Assembly: GCA_014653605.1 (NCBI GenBank)
Contig: JACWEG010000002.1
Span: 62,001-126,000 of the forward strand
Source: Pelagibacterales bacterium SAG-MED37
Lineage (GTDB): Bacteria > Pseudomonadota > Alphaproteobacteria > Pelagibacterales > Pelagibacteraceae
Length of the DNA: 64,000 bases
Reading direction: 5' to 3'
Under the pieces are notes generated by a model. The model saw nothing but the letters and a program-made list of their open reading frames with translations. It did no database searches and was not told where the DNA came from. This document shows positions 37,788 through 47,934 of this stretch, piece after piece. A program made the translations under genes and the position numbers. Position 1 is the stretch's first letter. Every line of letters starts with the position of its first letter.

Positions 37788-38948
37788 ATGGCTTTAATTA
37801 ATGAACTTCAATTAGCTAAAGAGCTAATTAAATTTCCTACAATTACACCTATTGACGCTGGAATAATGAAGTTTTTAGAAAAAAAACTTAAAACACTAGG
37901 ATTTAAAACTAAAATTTTAGAGTTCAAGGAAAAAGATTTTAAACCAGTAAAAAATTTATATGCAAGACTTGGTAATAAAGGTCCAAATTTTTGTTTTGCT
38001 GGACATCTAGATGTTGTGCCAACAGGAAATTTAAAAGAATGGACGGTTAACCCATTTCAACCCTCTGTAAAAAAAGGACATTTAATTGGAAGAGGTGCTA
38101 ATGATATGAAAGGTTCGGTTGCTGCATTTGTTTCTGCAGTAAGTATCTTTGTTGCAAATAAAAGAAAATTTAATGGTTCCATTAGTCTTTTAATTACAGG
38201 AGATGAAGAAGGTGTTGCAATTAATGGAACTAAAAAAGTAGTTGAATATTTAAAAAAGAAAAAAGAAAAGATAGATTTTTGTTTAGTTGGTGAGCCCACT
38301 AATCCTAATAAATTAGGTGAAATGATTAAAATTGGGCGCAGAGGAAGTATGACTGGTATACTTTCAATTATAGGTGTTCAAGGACATGTGGCTTATCCTC
38401 AAAGAGCAAACAATCCATCTACAACTCTTGTGCAAATTTTAAAAGAATTAAAAGAGATTAAATTTGATAAAGGTACAAAAGATTTTCAACCAACAAATCT
38501 TGAAATTACTAAGATAAATATTGATAATTTTGCAGACAATGTAATCCCAGGCTTAGCTAATGCTAAATTTAATATAAGATTTAATAATAAGAACACCTCA
38601 AGTTCCATAAAAAAAAGAATTGATAAAATTATCAAGAAAATAAGTAATAAGAATAAATCAAAATATAAAATTAATTATAGTGTTTCTGGAGAAGCATTTC
38701 TTACAAAACCAAATAATACAACTTTTATGATTAGAGATATTATTCAAAAAATCACAAAAATTAAGCCTCTGCTTTCAACAACTGGTGGGACTTCTGATGC
38801 ACGATTTATCAGAAAAATAGCTCCCTGTTTGGAATTTGGTCTAGTTGGTAAAACTATGCATAAAGTAGATGAAGCTGTTTTATTGTCTGATTTAAAAAAA
38901 CTTACTTTAATTTATTCAAATATTTTACAAAATTATTTTAACAAATGA
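37788..38948 (+). CDS. dapE: Succinyl-diaminopimelate desuccinylase
   Basis: FAGHLDVVPTG, GRGANDMKGSVA, TGDEEG, TTGGTSDARF. Confidence 0.95.
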   Translation: MALINELQLAKELIKFPTITPIDAGIMKFLEKKLKTLGFKTKILEFKEKDFKPVKNLYARLGNKGPNFCFAGHLDVVPTGNLKEWTVNPFQPSVKKGHLIGRGANDMKGSVAAFVSAVSIFVANKRKFNGSISLLITGDEEGVAINGTKKVVEYLKKKKEKIDFCLVGEPTNPNKLGEMIKIGRRGSMTGILSIIGVQGHVAYPQRANNPSTTLVQILKELKEIKFDKGTKDFQPTNLEITKINIDNFADNVIPGLANAKFNIRFNNKNTSSSIKKRIDKIIKKISNKNKSKYKINYSVSGEAFLTKPNNTTFMIRDIIQKITKIKPLLSTTGGTSDARFIRKIAPCLEFGLVGKTMHKVDEAVLLSDLKKLTLIYSNILQNYFNK

Positions 38949-39886
38949 AAAATGAGGAATATAAAAAGTTTGTTATAAACTACAAACCATTTGAGTGGGA
39001 AGTTAATGATTCTGACTTTAGGGAGCGTGTTAGAGGTAAGCATAGTTTCTTAATGAGCTTTGAAAGATTTTATAAAGTTTTTCTTTATCTCGAAGAATTA
39101 AAAAACAAAGGTTTAAATAATCCAAAGATTTTAGATGTGGGATCTTTTCCAGGAAATATGATCCATTTAACTAAAAAAATTTATAATAATTTTTCTGATT
39201 ATTATTCTATTGGGCTTGATCTTGATGAAAAATTTGTGAATATTATGAATAAATATAATGTTAAATGTATAGATACAGAAATTGATCCTCAATTTCCTAG
39301 CCCAAAAAAAATTTTAGAATGGGATATAAAAAATTTTGATATTTCATTTTTACTGGATACTATTGAACATTTAGTAGATCCAACTCATTGTTTAGATCAA
39401 ATTAATAAATCACTAAAAATTGAAGGATACTTGTTGATAACAACTGATAATATAACAAATTTTCTCTATATAGCTGAAATGTTAAGGAAAGGTAAAAGTC
39501 CAAATGTACATCCAGTTCTATCTTCAATGGTATACACAGGAAATCATCGACCGCATCATAAAGAATTTAGCAAAGATGAACTAAAGTTTTTATTGGAGCG
39601 GAGTGGTTTCGAATTAATAAAACATGAGTATTTTGATAGAAAGCAGGGAGATTATTTTATAGATAAAAAAACAAATTTAATAAAAAAACATAAATTAAAA
39701 AAAACTCTAAAAAATATTATTTTTGAACTTATAAAGAATATTGGTTTTTCAATTCCACACTTAAGAAATCACCAAATAGTCTTGGCAAAAAAAGTAAAAA
39801 ATATTGAAGAGGTAAAAAAAAATAGAATGGTAACAACTTCCATTAAAGAATGGCAAGAAATAAGAAAAAAAACGATAGGTTATTAA
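38945..39886 (+). CDS. Class I SAM-dependent methyltransferase
   Basis: ILDVGSFPGNMIHL, IGLDLDEK, DISFLLDTIEHLVDP. Confidence 0.8.
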   Translation: MKNEEYKKFVINYKPFEWEVNDSDFRERVRGKHSFLMSFERFYKVFLYLEELKNKGLNNPKILDVGSFPGNMIHLTKKIYNNFSDYYSIGLDLDEKFVNIMNKYNVKCIDTEIDPQFPSPKKILEWDIKNFDISFLLDTIEHLVDPTHCLDQINKSLKIEGYLLITTDNITNFLYIAEMLRKGKSPNVHPVLSSMVYTGNHRPHHKEFSKDELKFLLERSGFELIKHEYFDRKQGDYFIDKKTNLIKKHKLKKTLKNIIFELIKNIGFSIPHLRNHQIVLAKKVKNIEEVKKNRMVTTSIKEWQEIRKKTIGY

Positions 39887-39901
39887 TTTACAAAAGGATT
39901 T

Positions 39902-40831
39902 ATGGGAACATGTATTATGACAACAAATACATACATGAACCACTATACAGGTAATGGTCATCCTGAAAGACGAGATAGAGTAGAAGTTATAATTAATGAA
40001 TTGAAGAAAAATTCATCTAAAAATTTAATTTGGAAAAAATCAGAAAAATTTGATCAATCTTTTTTGATTAGTACTCATTCTTCTAAATACATAAATTATG
40101 TTAATCAATCATTTCCAGAAAATGGTTTATTTTTTCTTGACGGCGATACAATTGTTTCACCTGGAAGTAAAGAAGCAACAAAAGATGCCGTAGGATCTGT
40201 AATTAGATCAATAGAAGGTATTCAAAATAAAGAATTTAAAAATGCATTTTGTGCAGTAAGACCACCAGGTCACCATGCCGAAAAAAATAAAGCGATGGGA
40301 TTTTGTGTTTATAATAATGTTGCAGTTGGGGCTAACTATTTAATTGAAAAATATAAGTACAACAGGGTTGCAATTATTGACTTTGATGTTCATCATGGAA
40401 ATGGAACTCAAGATATCTTTTACAATAATAAAAAGGTATTATATATTTCAACACATCAATACCCATATTACCCAGGATCAGGTTCTGAGACCGAAAAAGG
40501 TAAATTTAATAATATTTATAATATCCCTTTGCCAGCTGGTACAGACTCAGAAAAGTATTTAAATGCTTTTGAATTTGCTTTAAAAAAATTAAAAGAATTT
40601 AGCCCTGAATTCGTTCTTATTAGTGCTGGATTTGACTCTCACATTAATGATCCTCTTGCACAATTCAAGCTTGAAACAGAGGATTTTTATACCATCACTA
40701 AAAGAATACTAGAAACTTCAAAAGAATTTTGCAATGGCAAAGTTGTTTCAATTCTTGAAGGTGGATATGATTTGCAAGCTCTTCAAGATAGTGCCAAGAG
40801 ACATGTTGATGCATTAGTAGAATTTGTTTGA
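39902..40831 (+). CDS. Histone deacetylase superfamily (class II HDAC-like/AcuC) protein
   Basis: RPPGHHAEKNKAMGFCVYNNVAVGA, IDFDVHHGNGTQD, SAGFDSHINDPLA, EGGYDL. Confidence 0.93.
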   Translation: MGTCIMTTNTYMNHYTGNGHPERRDRVEVIINELKKNSSKNLIWKKSEKFDQSFLISTHSSKYINYVNQSFPENGLFFLDGDTIVSPGSKEATKDAVGSVIRSIEGIQNKEFKNAFCAVRPPGHHAEKNKAMGFCVYNNVAVGANYLIEKYKYNRVAIIDFDVHHGNGTQDIFYNNKKVLYISTHQYPYYPGSGSETEKGKFNNIYNIPLPAGTDSEKYLNAFEFALKKLKEFSPEFVLISAGFDSHINDPLAQFKLETEDFYTITKRILETSKEFCNGKVVSILEGGYDLQALQDSAKRHVDALVEFV

Positions 40832-40861
40832 TAAAAATATAATTAATTATAAATAACCTCC

Positions 40862-41350
40862 ATGAAATTATACAAAATTAAAAAATCAAAGATTGATAAT
40901 AAAGGTCGAGGACTTTATGCGGCCAAAGATATTAAAAAAGGAACAAAAATTATTAATTACTCAGGAAAGATAGTTACTAACAAGCAAGTTGATGAGTCCA
41001 ATAAATATGACAACAATAAACCAATATATTTATTTACTTTAAACAAAAGGTATACACTTGATGGAGATTTTTCATGGAATACAGCAGGATTAATTAACCA
41101 TAGCTGTGATCCTAATTCTCAATATGATGGCAAGGGGTTAAAAATTTGGATAACAGCTATAAAAGATATTAAAAAAGGAGAGGAATTTACTTGTGATTAT
41201 GGTTTTGGCTTTGATAAAGACTACAAACAATTTCCATGCAAATGTCGAGCTAAAAATTGCTGTGGTTATATTGTTCGAGAAGAGTCTAGATGGCGAATTA
41301 ATAAAAAATTCGCTATGAGTAAAAAAAAATTAGTAAATAACTCTCGTTAA
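40862..41350 (+). CDS. SET domain protein lysine methyltransferase with post-SET cysteine motif
   Basis: KGRGLYAAKDIKKGTKI, LINHSCDPNSQY, GEEFTCDYGF, PCKCRAKNCCGYI. Confidence 0.9.
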   Translation: MKLYKIKKSKIDNKGRGLYAAKDIKKGTKIINYSGKIVTNKQVDESNKYDNNKPIYLFTLNKRYTLDGDFSWNTAGLINHSCDPNSQYDGKGLKIWITAIKDIKKGEEFTCDYGFGFDKDYKQFPCKCRAKNCCGYIVREESRWRINKKFAMSKKKLVNNSR

Positions 41351-42070
41351 ATAAAGCCCTTCTGGTGGTGCTGGTGGAGCACATAAACTTCTTTTCTTTG
41401 ACTTCATAACATTCTCAAATTTATTTAACGACCACTTTTTTTCACCCAAATACTTTAAACAGCCCACCATTGAACGTACTTGTTTTTGTAAAAATGATTG
41501 GGATCTAAATTCTATATCAATCTTATTTTTTAAGGACTTTATTTTTACCAGCTTCATAGTTTTTATTGGACTTTTCGCCCTACAACTAGATGCTCTGAAA
41601 GTTGAAAAATCTTTAGTCCCTATAAATTTTTTTGCACCTTTTTTCATTATTTCTAAATCGAGCTTTTTCATAATGTGCCAACACCTATTTTTTTCTAAAG
41701 TAGGTTGGCCTAATCGATTAATAATAATATAATTATATATTCTCATTTTAGCAGAAAACCTTGCATGAAAATTTTTGTCTTTCTTTTTTAAATTGAGAAT
41801 TGTAATATTTTCATTTCTTAAAAAATGATTTATTGATTTTAAAAACCTATCTTTTTTTTTTATTTCAATATTATAATCAAAATGTGCAGACTGTTCTTTT
41901 GCATGAACTCCACTATCAAGTCTACCAGCTCCATATATAATTATTTTTTCTTTTAAAAGTTTTGAAATTTTTTCCTGTATCAAGCCTTGAACTGTCTTCC
42001 CTTTTTTTTGAACCTGCCAACCTCTAAAGTTACTTCCAGAATATTCTATTAGTATCTGATATCTAGGCAT
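41330..42070 (-). CDS. truA: tRNA pseudouridine38-40 synthase (start reassigned to 42070)
   Basis: MPRYQILIEYSGSNFRGWQVQ, GRLDSGVHAKEQSAHFD. Confidence 0.92.
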   Translation of the reverse strand: MPRYQILIEYSGSNFRGWQVQKKGKTVQGLIQEKISKLLKEKIIIYGAGRLDSGVHAKEQSAHFDYNIEIKKKDRFLKSINHFLRNENITILNLKKKDKNFHARFSAKMRIYNYIIINRLGQPTLEKNRCWHIMKKLDLEIMKKGAKKFIGTKDFSTFRASSCRAKSPIKTMKLVKIKSLKNKIDIEFRSQSFLQKQVRSMVGCLKYLGEKKWSLNKFENVMKSKKRSLCAPPAPPEGLYLTRVIY

Positions 42071-42995
42071 TAGATAATAATGAACCTTTTCTAATATTTG
42101 ATCCAAGCATAAATTCACTAATTTTTTGAGGTTTTTTTCCTTGTCTTTGTATCTCAAGAATTTTTATTGATTGATTATTCGTACAAGCAATCTCTAATTT
42201 ATCAGATAGCACTTCGCTGGCTTGACCTAAGCCATTTCCTATCTCAGCTTTTAAAATTTTGTACCTTTCACCTTTAAAATTAAAAAATGCACCTGGAACA
42301 GGAAATAAACCATTAATTTTTCCAATTATTTTTTGTGCTTCATCATTCCAATTAATTTTACCCTCGATTTTTTCAATTTTTTTAGCATAAGAGGCTTTTG
42401 AATGATCTTGATCTATAAACTTTGCTTTATCATCTAATATATCATCAATTTCATCTAAAATTTTTTTGGCTGCTAAAAAGGATAGTTTTTCTGAAATTTC
42501 TTCAGCATTATTATTTGGATCTAATTTAATTTTGTGAATATTACTGACAGGCCCACTATCTAATGTCTCAACTAATTTCATAATACTTATGCCCGTTTCT
42601 TTATCTAAATTCATAATTGATCTTTGAATTGGAGCAGCCCCCCTCCAACTAGGCAGAATAGATCCATGAATATTTATGAAACCTTTTTTTGTTAAGTTTA
42701 AAAAATTTTTAGGAATTAACTTGCCATAAGCCACTACAATAGCAAGATCGGCATTTAAATTTTTTATGAATCTATATTCTTCATCATTATCTTTTAAATT
42801 TTCTGGATATCTAAAATCTATGTTCAATGTTTCAGAAATGCCCTGAATCGGAGATTTGTTTATTTTTTGACCTCGATGGGATTTTTGAGGTGGTTGAGTA
42901 TAAACGACAGAAATTGGATAACCATTTTGATATAGTGACTTCAAGATTGGTACAGCAAATAAAGGTGTACCCATAAAAATAATTTTTTTAGCCAT
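42063..42995 (-). CDS. fmt: Methionyl-tRNA formyltransferase
   Basis: FMGTPLFAVPIL, NIHGSILPSWRGAAPIQRSI. Confidence 0.97.
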   Translation of the reverse strand: MAKKIIFMGTPLFAVPILKSLYQNGYPISVVYTQPPQKSHRGQKINKSPIQGISETLNIDFRYPENLKDNDEEYRFIKNLNADLAIVVAYGKLIPKNFLNLTKKGFINIHGSILPSWRGAAPIQRSIMNLDKETGISIMKLVETLDSGPVSNIHKIKLDPNNNAEEISEKLSFLAAKKILDEIDDILDDKAKFIDQDHSKASYAKKIEKIEGKINWNDEAQKIIGKINGLFPVPGAFFNFKGERYKILKAEIGNGLGQASEVLSDKLEIACTNNQSIKILEIQRQGKKPQKISEFMLGSNIRKGSLLSNA

Positions 42996-43520
42996 TTAAA
43001 CTACTATTCTGTCTGGATTTTTTTTAGTTTTTGAGATTTTTTTAATAATTAAATCTCTTTTTAACTTTGACAAATGATCAATTATCAATTTACCGTCCAA
43101 ATGATTTATTTCATGCTGAAGACAAGTTGATAAAATTCCATCACATTTCATATTTTGAACTTTGCCATCTAAATCTATATATTCTACATCACAAATTTTA
43201 GGTCTTTCAATTTCAATAAAAGTATCAGGTATTGATAAACATCCTTCTTCATAAATTGAAGTTTCATTACTAATTTTTTTTATTTTAGGATTTATAAAAC
43301 TTAAAGGTTTATTTTTTTCATCTTTAGATGATACATCAATGACTAAAATTCTTTTAAGTATACCCACTTGTACTGCTGCTAAACCAATACCTTTAGAATG
43401 ATACATTGTTTCAAATAAATCATTAATTAACTTTTTTTCATTTACTCCAACTTTTTCAATGGGTTCAGAGATTTTTTTTAAAGTTTCATCTGGTATAGTA
43501 ATAATTTTTTTAATGCTCAT
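42996..43520 (-). CDS. def: Peptide deformylase
   Basis: GIGLAAVQVG, EGCLSIP, QHEINHLDGKL. Confidence 0.97.
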   Translation of the reverse strand: MSIKKIITIPDETLKKISEPIEKVGVNEKKLINDLFETMYHSKGIGLAAVQVGILKRILVIDVSSKDEKNKPLSFINPKIKKISNETSIYEEGCLSIPDTFIEIERPKICDVEYIDLDGKVQNMKCDGILSTCLQHEINHLDGKLIIDHLSKLKRDLIIKKISKTKKNPDRIVV

Positions 43521-43543
43521 TTATTAATTAAATAAACTAAATT

Positions 43544-45319
43544 TTAAACTTTTAAAGGAAGAACTTGAAGTAATATTTGATTTCTTATTCTGTCAATATT
43601 TAATTGATTAAGTGTAGTAACTATAAAATAAATAGTATCTTCATCAATTCTTTCAATTCTATCTTGACCTATAACTTCAGCTATTCTCAAGAGAGCTAAA
43701 CCAGTTTCTTGATTATTAATCATTATTTGAATATCAGTTGGAACTTCATTTTCATTTATTGAATATAAACCATCATATTTTTCTGAAATTTCAATTCCAT
43801 CATATCTTAATGATTCTAACAAAATGACGTCTTTTTTAGATAAGAAATATTTTTTGTTTTTTTTTATCTTCTTTAATAAATTATTAGTATCTTTTTCAAC
43901 TTTAGATTTTGCATAATCTCCATTAAAATAATTAATAAGCTTTGATTGATGAATAATATCATTATTAATTTTTATTTTTTTATCCAAATTTTTTTCGATT
44001 TTAATATTTGTATAATAAAAACTTGTTAAATTGTCAGGTATCTCAGTTGGTTTTATGTCTTTAAGAAAGGTTTTTAACTCTGTATCAAAAGCATTTGCTA
44101 GATTATCATTTTTAAAGGACTCTTTTAATATCTTAAGAAATTTCAATTTTTCAACTGTTTCAGATTCTAACAAAATTTTTTGATATATTAGTGCTCTTGC
44201 TTCTATATTCGGTAAAGTTTTATATGCATCTTTAGCGTTCAAAAGTTGATTTATATTAAATTGAAATCTTTTATATAATTGTAATAAATCTTTTTCAGGA
44301 TAATTCTTATTATGGACTGCTTTTTCGATGGTTGCAATTTTGTCTAATTCAGAAATATCCGTTTCTTTGAAAGAATTTAATAAATTCGCAGAGGAAAGAT
44401 ATTTCCAAATTATTTTCTTTGTTTTATCATTTGGCTCAAAATTAAAATTTGGATTAGTTTGATGAGCTAAATAAAAATCAAAAATCGATTTTTCGGAAAT
44501 TTCATCATCTATTTTGTCTGTATACTCTAATAGATAATTAATTTTTTTTTCAAAATATTCATCTTTAAATCCAAGTTCTTTTTTAAGATCTAAAATGAGC
44601 TGTGCTTCCTCTTTTTTATTATCCTTAATTAAGCAATAAATATTAAATTTTGAAAGATATTCATCAAATAGTGGCTCTATATTTTTTGAAAAAATTTCGC
44701 ATGCTTTTTTAATATTCGTATCCGACAAATATTGATCAACTAAAAACTTAGTTAATTCTGGATGCAAATTAATAATTTGATTTTTAATCAAATATTCCTC
44801 AATAAGTTCTAAATTTGAATTTTTAATTAGCCAATCGGATTTAAATTTTTGAAATTCTTTTTCTGTAATATTTTTTTGTGGATAATAAGAATTAGTCAAA
44901 AGAGATATATTAATAATATCTACAGCATCATTTGACAAAGGCATTTTATTTAATTTATCAAATAGAATTTTTAATTGGTCTCCATTAGTATTAGACCACA
45001 TATTTATATTAAGACCATAGTCATCAGGATCATACAATCCAACAATTTTAATTGCTTGTGAGTCCAATTTATCCTCAAGGTTAATTGCATTTACCTCTTT
45101 TTCAGATTGCATTTTGTAAACATTAGATTTGAAATCTGTTTCAATAACTTTTTCTTCTTTTGTTGCCTTATCGTCATCACTCAAAGAATTAGTTTCTAAT
45201 TTATCTTTATCAATGTTCCAGATATCAACTGGTTGATCTTCTGCAAATGAATTAAGTCCAAATAGCAAAATAAATAAGACGGATAAACTATTTTTATTTA
45301 ACAATTCTGAAATTTTCAT
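43544..45319 (-). CDS. Conserved hypothetical, probably exported protein (591 aa)
   Basis: Long ORF with signal-peptide-like N-terminus NSLSVLFILLFGLNSFAEDQ; no family recognised. Confidence 0.8.
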   Translation of the reverse strand: MKISELLNKNSLSVLFILLFGLNSFAEDQPVDIWNIDKDKLETNSLSDDDKATKEEKVIETDFKSNVYKMQSEKEVNAINLEDKLDSQAIKIVGLYDPDDYGLNINMWSNTNGDQLKILFDKLNKMPLSNDAVDIINISLLTNSYYPQKNITEKEFQKFKSDWLIKNSNLELIEEYLIKNQIINLHPELTKFLVDQYLSDTNIKKACEIFSKNIEPLFDEYLSKFNIYCLIKDNKKEEAQLILDLKKELGFKDEYFEKKINYLLEYTDKIDDEISEKSIFDFYLAHQTNPNFNFEPNDKTKKIIWKYLSSANLLNSFKETDISELDKIATIEKAVHNKNYPEKDLLQLYKRFQFNINQLLNAKDAYKTLPNIEARALIYQKILLESETVEKLKFLKILKESFKNDNLANAFDTELKTFLKDIKPTEIPDNLTSFYYTNIKIEKNLDKKIKINNDIIHQSKLINYFNGDYAKSKVEKDTNNLLKKIKKNKKYFLSKKDVILLESLRYDGIEISEKYDGLYSINENEVPTDIQIMINNQETGLALLRIAEVIGQDRIERIDEDTIYFIVTTLNQLNIDRIRNQILLQVLPLKV

Positions 45320-45473
45320 TAGTAATTATTTTCTCTATTTCTTTTTTAGGTGCTGGAAAATCTATTTTATTTAATAAAAAAATAACTAAAAGAAAAGTAA
45401 TTGAAACTAAAGCTATTTTAGTAATTATTCCAATAATACTCTTGGTTGAACTTGTTTTTTTTATAAATTGCAT
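45294..45473 (-). CDS. Putative 59-aa single-TM protein, unannotated
   Basis: MQFIKKTSSTKSIIGIITKIALVSITFLLVIFLLNKIDFPAPKKEIEKIITNENFRIVK*; overlaps the start of the 591-aa ORF by 26 nt. Confidence 0.65.
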   Translation of the reverse strand: MQFIKKTSSTKSIIGIITKIALVSITFLLVIFLLNKIDFPAPKKEIEKIITNENFRIVK

Positions 45474-45530
45474 ATAACTTTAGTTAATTTCAAATTAAGA
45501 CATATTTGTGATTTTTCAATAAAGAAAATT

Positions 45531-46055
45531 ATGAAATCAAGTAAAAATATTGTGTTTTTAGGTATGATGGGATCTGGAAAATCATCTATTGGTTTTTTAA
45601 TTTCTAAAAAACTTAAATTAGATTTTTTTGATGTTGATAAATGTATAGAGGATAAGTTAGGAATGAAAATTTCAAATATTTTTAAGATTAAGGGTGAAAA
45701 ATTTTTTAGAGAACATGAAGAAAAATTAACACTAGATATACTGAAAAAAAAACAAATTATTGTTGCTTTGGGTGGAGGTGCTTTTATTAATAGGAATATT
45801 AGAAATGAAGTTATTAATAATCACATATCATTTTGGCTAAAATTAAAGAGTGATCTGCTTATAAAAAGAATTAAAAATAGCACTAAAAGGCCTATGGTAT
45901 TAAATGCTTCTAATATTGAACTAACAAATATGATTAAAAATAGATCTAAATATTATGCTAAAGCACTATTTAAAATAAATTGTAATAATAAATCAAAAAC
46001 TGAAATAATGAATAAAATTATAGATAAATATGAAAATATCGAAACTAATAATTAA
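45531..46055 (+). CDS. aroK: Shikimate kinase (start reassigned to 45531)
   Basis: MKSSKNIVFLGMMGSGKSSIG, DVDKCIE, GGGAF; upstream of aroB. Confidence 0.94.
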   Translation: MKSSKNIVFLGMMGSGKSSIGFLISKKLKLDFFDVDKCIEDKLGMKISNIFKIKGEKFFREHEEKLTLDILKKKQIIVALGGGAFINRNIRNEVINNHISFWLKLKSDLLIKRIKNSTKRPMVLNASNIELTNMIKNRSKYYAKALFKINCNNKSKTEIMNKIIDKYENIETNN

Positions 46056-47136
46056 ATCAAGTACTGGAAAATATCCTATATTAATAGGTTCTAATATAAT
46101 CTCTAATATATCAAAGTTAATATTTAATAATTCAATAAATTTTAAAAAATGTTTATTGGTTATAGATAAAAATGTTCCAAAAAAATTTATTTCTAAAATT
46201 AGAAAATCATTAAAAAATAAAAAATTATTTATTTTTTTAATAACTGCCAATGAAAAAAATAAGAATCAAAAAACAACAAATTCAATTGTTCAAATTTTAC
46301 TTGATGAAAATTTTTCTAGAGAAGATTGTTTAATAGCAGTTGGAGGTGGCATTACTGGTGACGTAAGTGGTTTTGCTGCAAGTTTATTTAAAAGAGGTTT
46401 AAAATTTATAAATATACCCACTACTCTACTATCTCAAGTAGACTCATCTATAGGAGGTAAAACTGGAATAAACACAAATCAAGGGAAAAATCTTATTGGA
46501 AGTTTCTATCAGCCCAGACTTGTAATTAGTGATACAAATTTTTTAAAATCTCTAAGTAAAAGAGAGGTTATTTGTGGATATGGAGAAATTTTAAAACACG
46601 CAATTATATCAAATAAAGTTTTTTATAATTTTTTAAATAAAAATTTTTTCAATGTTATAACACTCAAATCACCATTTATAGATAGGGCTATATATGAAAG
46701 TTGTAAAATAAAAAAATTAGTTGTTGAAAAAGATGAAAAAGAAAATGGTATGAGAAAAATATTAAATTTTGGTCATACTTTTGCTCACGCATATGAAGCA
46801 TCATTAGGTTTTTCTAAAAAATTAAATCATGGTGAGGCTGTAATTTTAGGTATTAATTCGGCATTATCTTTTAGTTATAAAAATAAATTTTTAAATTTAA
46901 AAGAATACAACTTAATAAGAGAACATATTTATAATTCAAAATTACCATTTAGTTTGAAAAAATATTTTTCATTAAAGGATCTAAATAAAATTTTAAATTT
47001 TATGATGATAGATAAAAAAAATAATTCTGATAAAATAAACCTAGTTCTATTAAAAAAAATTGGGAGTCCAATAATTAGTAAAAGATATAAAAGGACAACC
47101 CTAAGCCTATTTTTAAAAAAAGAATTAATCAATTAA
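46030..47136 (+). CDS. aroB: 3-dehydroquinate synthase
   Basis: GGGITGDVSGFAAS, PTTLLSQVDSSIGGKTGIN, GHTFAHAYE, NHGEAV. Confidence 0.96.
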   Translation: MKISKLIIKSSTGKYPILIGSNIISNISKLIFNNSINFKKCLLVIDKNVPKKFISKIRKSLKNKKLFIFLITANEKNKNQKTTNSIVQILLDENFSREDCLIAVGGGITGDVSGFAASLFKRGLKFINIPTTLLSQVDSSIGGKTGINTNQGKNLIGSFYQPRLVISDTNFLKSLSKREVICGYGEILKHAIISNKVFYNFLNKNFFNVITLKSPFIDRAIYESCKIKKLVVEKDEKENGMRKILNFGHTFAHAYEASLGFSKKLNHGEAVILGINSALSFSYKNKFLNLKEYNLIREHIYNSKLPFSLKKYFSLKDLNKILNFMMIDKKNNSDKINLVLLKKIGSPIISKRYKRTTLSLFLKKELIN

Positions 47137-47385
47137 TATTTGTAATGAATGGATAAATTTTTTTAATTCTTCATCCAAAATATTATAAATTTTTTTATTA
47201 CTTTCGATTCTATTCATTTTTTTTAATTCTTTGGATTTTAAAAAAATTTTTAGATGAAATTTATTTTTTTGATTACCGGGATGATTTTTATGAAGAAAGG
47301 ACTTATCTTCAATTAAAATATTCTCTATTTCAATTTGATTTAATAACTTTTTTTTTATAATTGCAATTAATTGATTTATATCCAT
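47125..47385 (-). CDS. BolA family protein
   Basis: About 86 aa; IEDKSFLHKNHPGNQKNKFHLKIFLKSKELKKMNRIESNKKIYNIL. Confidence 0.82.
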   Translation of the reverse strand: MDINQLIAIIKKKLLNQIEIENILIEDKSFLHKNHPGNQKNKFHLKIFLKSKELKKMNRIESNKKIYNILDEELKKFIHSLQILID

Positions 47386-47406
47386 AAATATTATTTATTA
47401 TATATC

Positions 47407-47934
47407 ATGAAAAATATTTGCGACTGGAATAATTGTAAAGAATTTGGAGAATATAAGGCTCCAATAGAAAAGGATAATAGTAAAAAATATAGAATGTTGT
47501 GCTTAGAACATGTGAAAGAATTCAATAAAAATTGGAATTATTTTTCAGGTATGGATGATCAGCAAGTAATTGATTTTTTAAAATCTGACATGATTTGGCA
47601 TAAACCTACACAAAGCTTTAGTTCTTCAGATAACTTTTTTAAAGTTTTATGGAATGACACTTTAAAAGATGAATTAGATAAAGAAAAATTTAAAAGTGAG
47701 TTTAATCATATGCGTCAATTTAAATTTGATCATAAAGATATAAAAGCTTTTAGTATCTTAGGAGTATCAGTGGGTATAAAATGGCAAAAAGTTCAAGAAA
47801 AATTCAAAATACTTGTCAAAAAATTTCACCCTGATATGAATTCTGGGAATATAAAATATGAAGAAAAACTAAAATTAATAACACTAGCTTATACTCAACT
47901 AAAAAACACTTATAGGAAAAAAATTGACACCTAA
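47407..47934 (+). CDS. C-terminal J-domain (DnaJ-like) protein
   Basis: Internal ATG 47407 ([19 protein letters not shown]); [31 protein letters not shown]. Confidence 0.85.
   Translation: MKNICDWNNCKEFGEYKAPIEKDNSKKYRMLCLEHVKEFNKNWNYFSGMDDQQVIDFLKSDMIWHKPTQSFSSSDNFFKVLWNDTLKDELDKEKFKSEFNHMRQFKFDHKDIKAFSILGVSVGIKWQKVQEKFKILVKKFHPDMNSGNIKYEEKLKLITLAYTQLKNTYRKKIDT

Noticed and set aside
40344-40562. + strand ORF inside the HDAC-like gene
   Set aside because: Alternate frame within a well-supported gene, no independent evidence
42071-42157. N-terminal extension of truA in the ORF track
   Set aside because: Overlaps the fmt C-terminus; family homology starts at MPRYQILIEYSG (42070)
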